This document shows, piece after piece, positions 5,504 to 6,262 of a stretch of DNA of 6,262 bases (positions within the stretch are counted from its first letter, which is position 1; each line of letters starts with the position of its first letter). Below the pieces are notes generated by a model. It was not told where the DNA came from. It searched no databases and saw only the letters and a program-made list of their open reading frames with translations. The position numbers and the translations under genes are program-made. This DNA comes from Chloroflexota bacterium (GTDB lineage Bacteria; Chloroflexota; Anaerolineae; B4-G1; SLSP01): positions 1 to 6,262 of the forward strand of contig JAAZNO010000416.1 of NCBI GenBank assembly GCA_012798275.1. The letters are read 5' to 3'.

Positions 5504-6262
5504 TCAAGGGAGGGCGGTCCTGTGCTCGGGACGGTCGGCGAGCTGCTCTACTGCCTCCAGGGTCGTTGCCCAGCCGATGTGCTGGATGAAGGCGGCGGGC
5601 GTCGGGCTCACCGCCCAGAGCCGGCGCACTGCCGCGCCGGTCGGATCTTCACCCGAGGCGCCGGGCTGATTGGCATACGCGCCGTGAAAGGCGAAGTACG
5701 CTTGATTCAAGCGCCGCAGACGATAGCCCTGCGCGACGAGATACTGCCGTCGTTCCTCCATGTACGCTTCGGCCTCGGGGATGCGTCCTTCCGCCAGCAG
5801 CCGATCTACGGTGACGCGGATCTCATGCATCGCGGCGTGGAAATCGAAGGTTTCGAAGGGCGCGTCAGCCTCGCGCGGGGGAAGGGTCAACGGTTCTGGC
5901 AGGGGCTTTTCTGTAGGTCGCAAGGGCGCGTAGAAACGCCGCACGACTTCCTGCCCGGCCCAATCCCCCAGCAATGAAGCGGCGGTCTCGTTGATGGTGC
6001 GCGCTTCCGCGGAGCGCTCATAGTACCAGCCCAGCGGCGCCCGGAGCAGCGTGTGATGCGTCCATTCGTGCGCGATGACGTCGGCGGCCCAATCCAGGTC
6101 CGCAGTTTCCAGCAGCATTGCAGGATAGGCGGAAAGCCCGCCGATCGCGGTGACGTAGGCGGAAAGATCAGGCTCGGCGCTTTCGACGCGGGTTTCGAGC
6201 TCCTGTTGTTGCCCGGCGTCAAGCCCTGCCTGCAACTCGGCCTGAAAGAGGCTCTCGATGCG
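5504..6262 (-). CDS. C-terminal part of a gluzincin-type zinc metalloprotease (putative aminopeptidase-like); 5' end outside window
   Basis: The frame stays open through the right edge (252 visible residues, beginning RIESLFQAEL), so a start at the TTG near 6235 is not credible; the stop is TGA at 5504-5506. The core is DVIAHEWTHHTLL (61-73) with the HExxH zinc motif H65-E66-xx-H69, followed 26 residues after E66 by TINETAASLLGDW (89-101), whose Glu92 suits the third zinc ligand of the gluzincin class. The arrangement, and the late LNQAYFAFHGAYA segment (185-197), resembles the putative aminopeptidase family with HELAH and NESFA motifs (PF10023-like); that match is from memory. A Pro-rich linker (about 112-130) and a charged helix (about 140-178) separate core and tail. 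It lies upstream of mreB in the same direction, 112 nt away with a promoter between, so it is probably a separate unit. Substrate and location are unknown; no signal sequence can be judged. Confidence 0.72.
   Translation of the reverse strand, partial: RIESLFQAELQAGLDAGQQQELETRVESAEPDLSAYVTAIGGLSAYPAMLLETADLDWAADVIAHEWTHHTLLRAPLGWYYERSAEARTINETAASLLGDWAGQEVVRRFYAPLRPTEKPLPEPLTLPPREADAPFETFDFHAAMHEIRVTVDRLLAEGRIPEAEAYMEERRQYLVAQGYRLRRLNQAYFAFHGAYANQPGASGEDPTGAAVRRLWAVSPTPAAFIQHIGWATTLEAVEQLADRPEHRTALP

Noticed and set aside
5522..5977. A 151-codon open frame on the plus strand opposite the metalloprotease gene
   Set aside because: In-register antisense shadow; the minus-strand product carries an intact HExxH and NE zinc site.

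Overview
The window carries a textbook rod-shape (elongasome) operon on the minus strand, mreB-mreC-mreD-mrdA (PBP2), between two partial genes that run off the window edges. The sequence is GC-rich. No feature fixes the taxon. The protein style (PBP2 of 695 aa, MreB with a TTG start) and the heptad-type intergenic repeats suggest an uncultured or environmental bacterium, possibly Chloroflexota (Anaerolineae-like). That placement is an inference and needs a protein search.

Layout from left to right. Positions 2-457 (+) hold the 3' end of a gene whose product ends in a jelly-roll, concanavalin-like (LamG/DUF1080-type) domain. Positions 458-776 form a convergent intergenic region with a perfect 13-bp hairpin, a degenerate CACGAAT triplet repeat, a short GNRA-loop hairpin placed to end the mre transcript, and two short-period tandem arrays. 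Positions 777-2864 (-) are mrdA, 2861-3364 (-) mreD, 3361-4251 (-) mreC and 4318-5391 (-) mreB. The mreC/mreD and mreD/mrdA junctions are 4-nt ATGA overlaps, and mreB and mreC are 66 nt apart. Positions 5392-5503 contain an mreB promoter with a perfect extended -10 and a short structured leader. Positions 5504-6262 (-) are the 3' part of a gluzincin-type zinc metalloprotease gene (HEWTH and NE motifs).

How the genes work together: MreB filaments under the membrane, the MreC/MreD membrane pair and the transpeptidase PBP2 form the core that directs lateral peptidoglycan synthesis. The SEDS glycosyltransferase RodA, often the next gene in such clusters, is not here; mrdA is the last gene and is followed by non-coding repeats and a convergent gene. 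The two flanking genes have no evident link to cell shape.

I found no new multi-gene system. The points most worth checking are the tandem array that runs through the mrdA stop codon and encodes the last residues of PBP2, the TTG start and extended -10 promoter of mreB, the missing rodA, and the repeat mosaic downstream of the operon.
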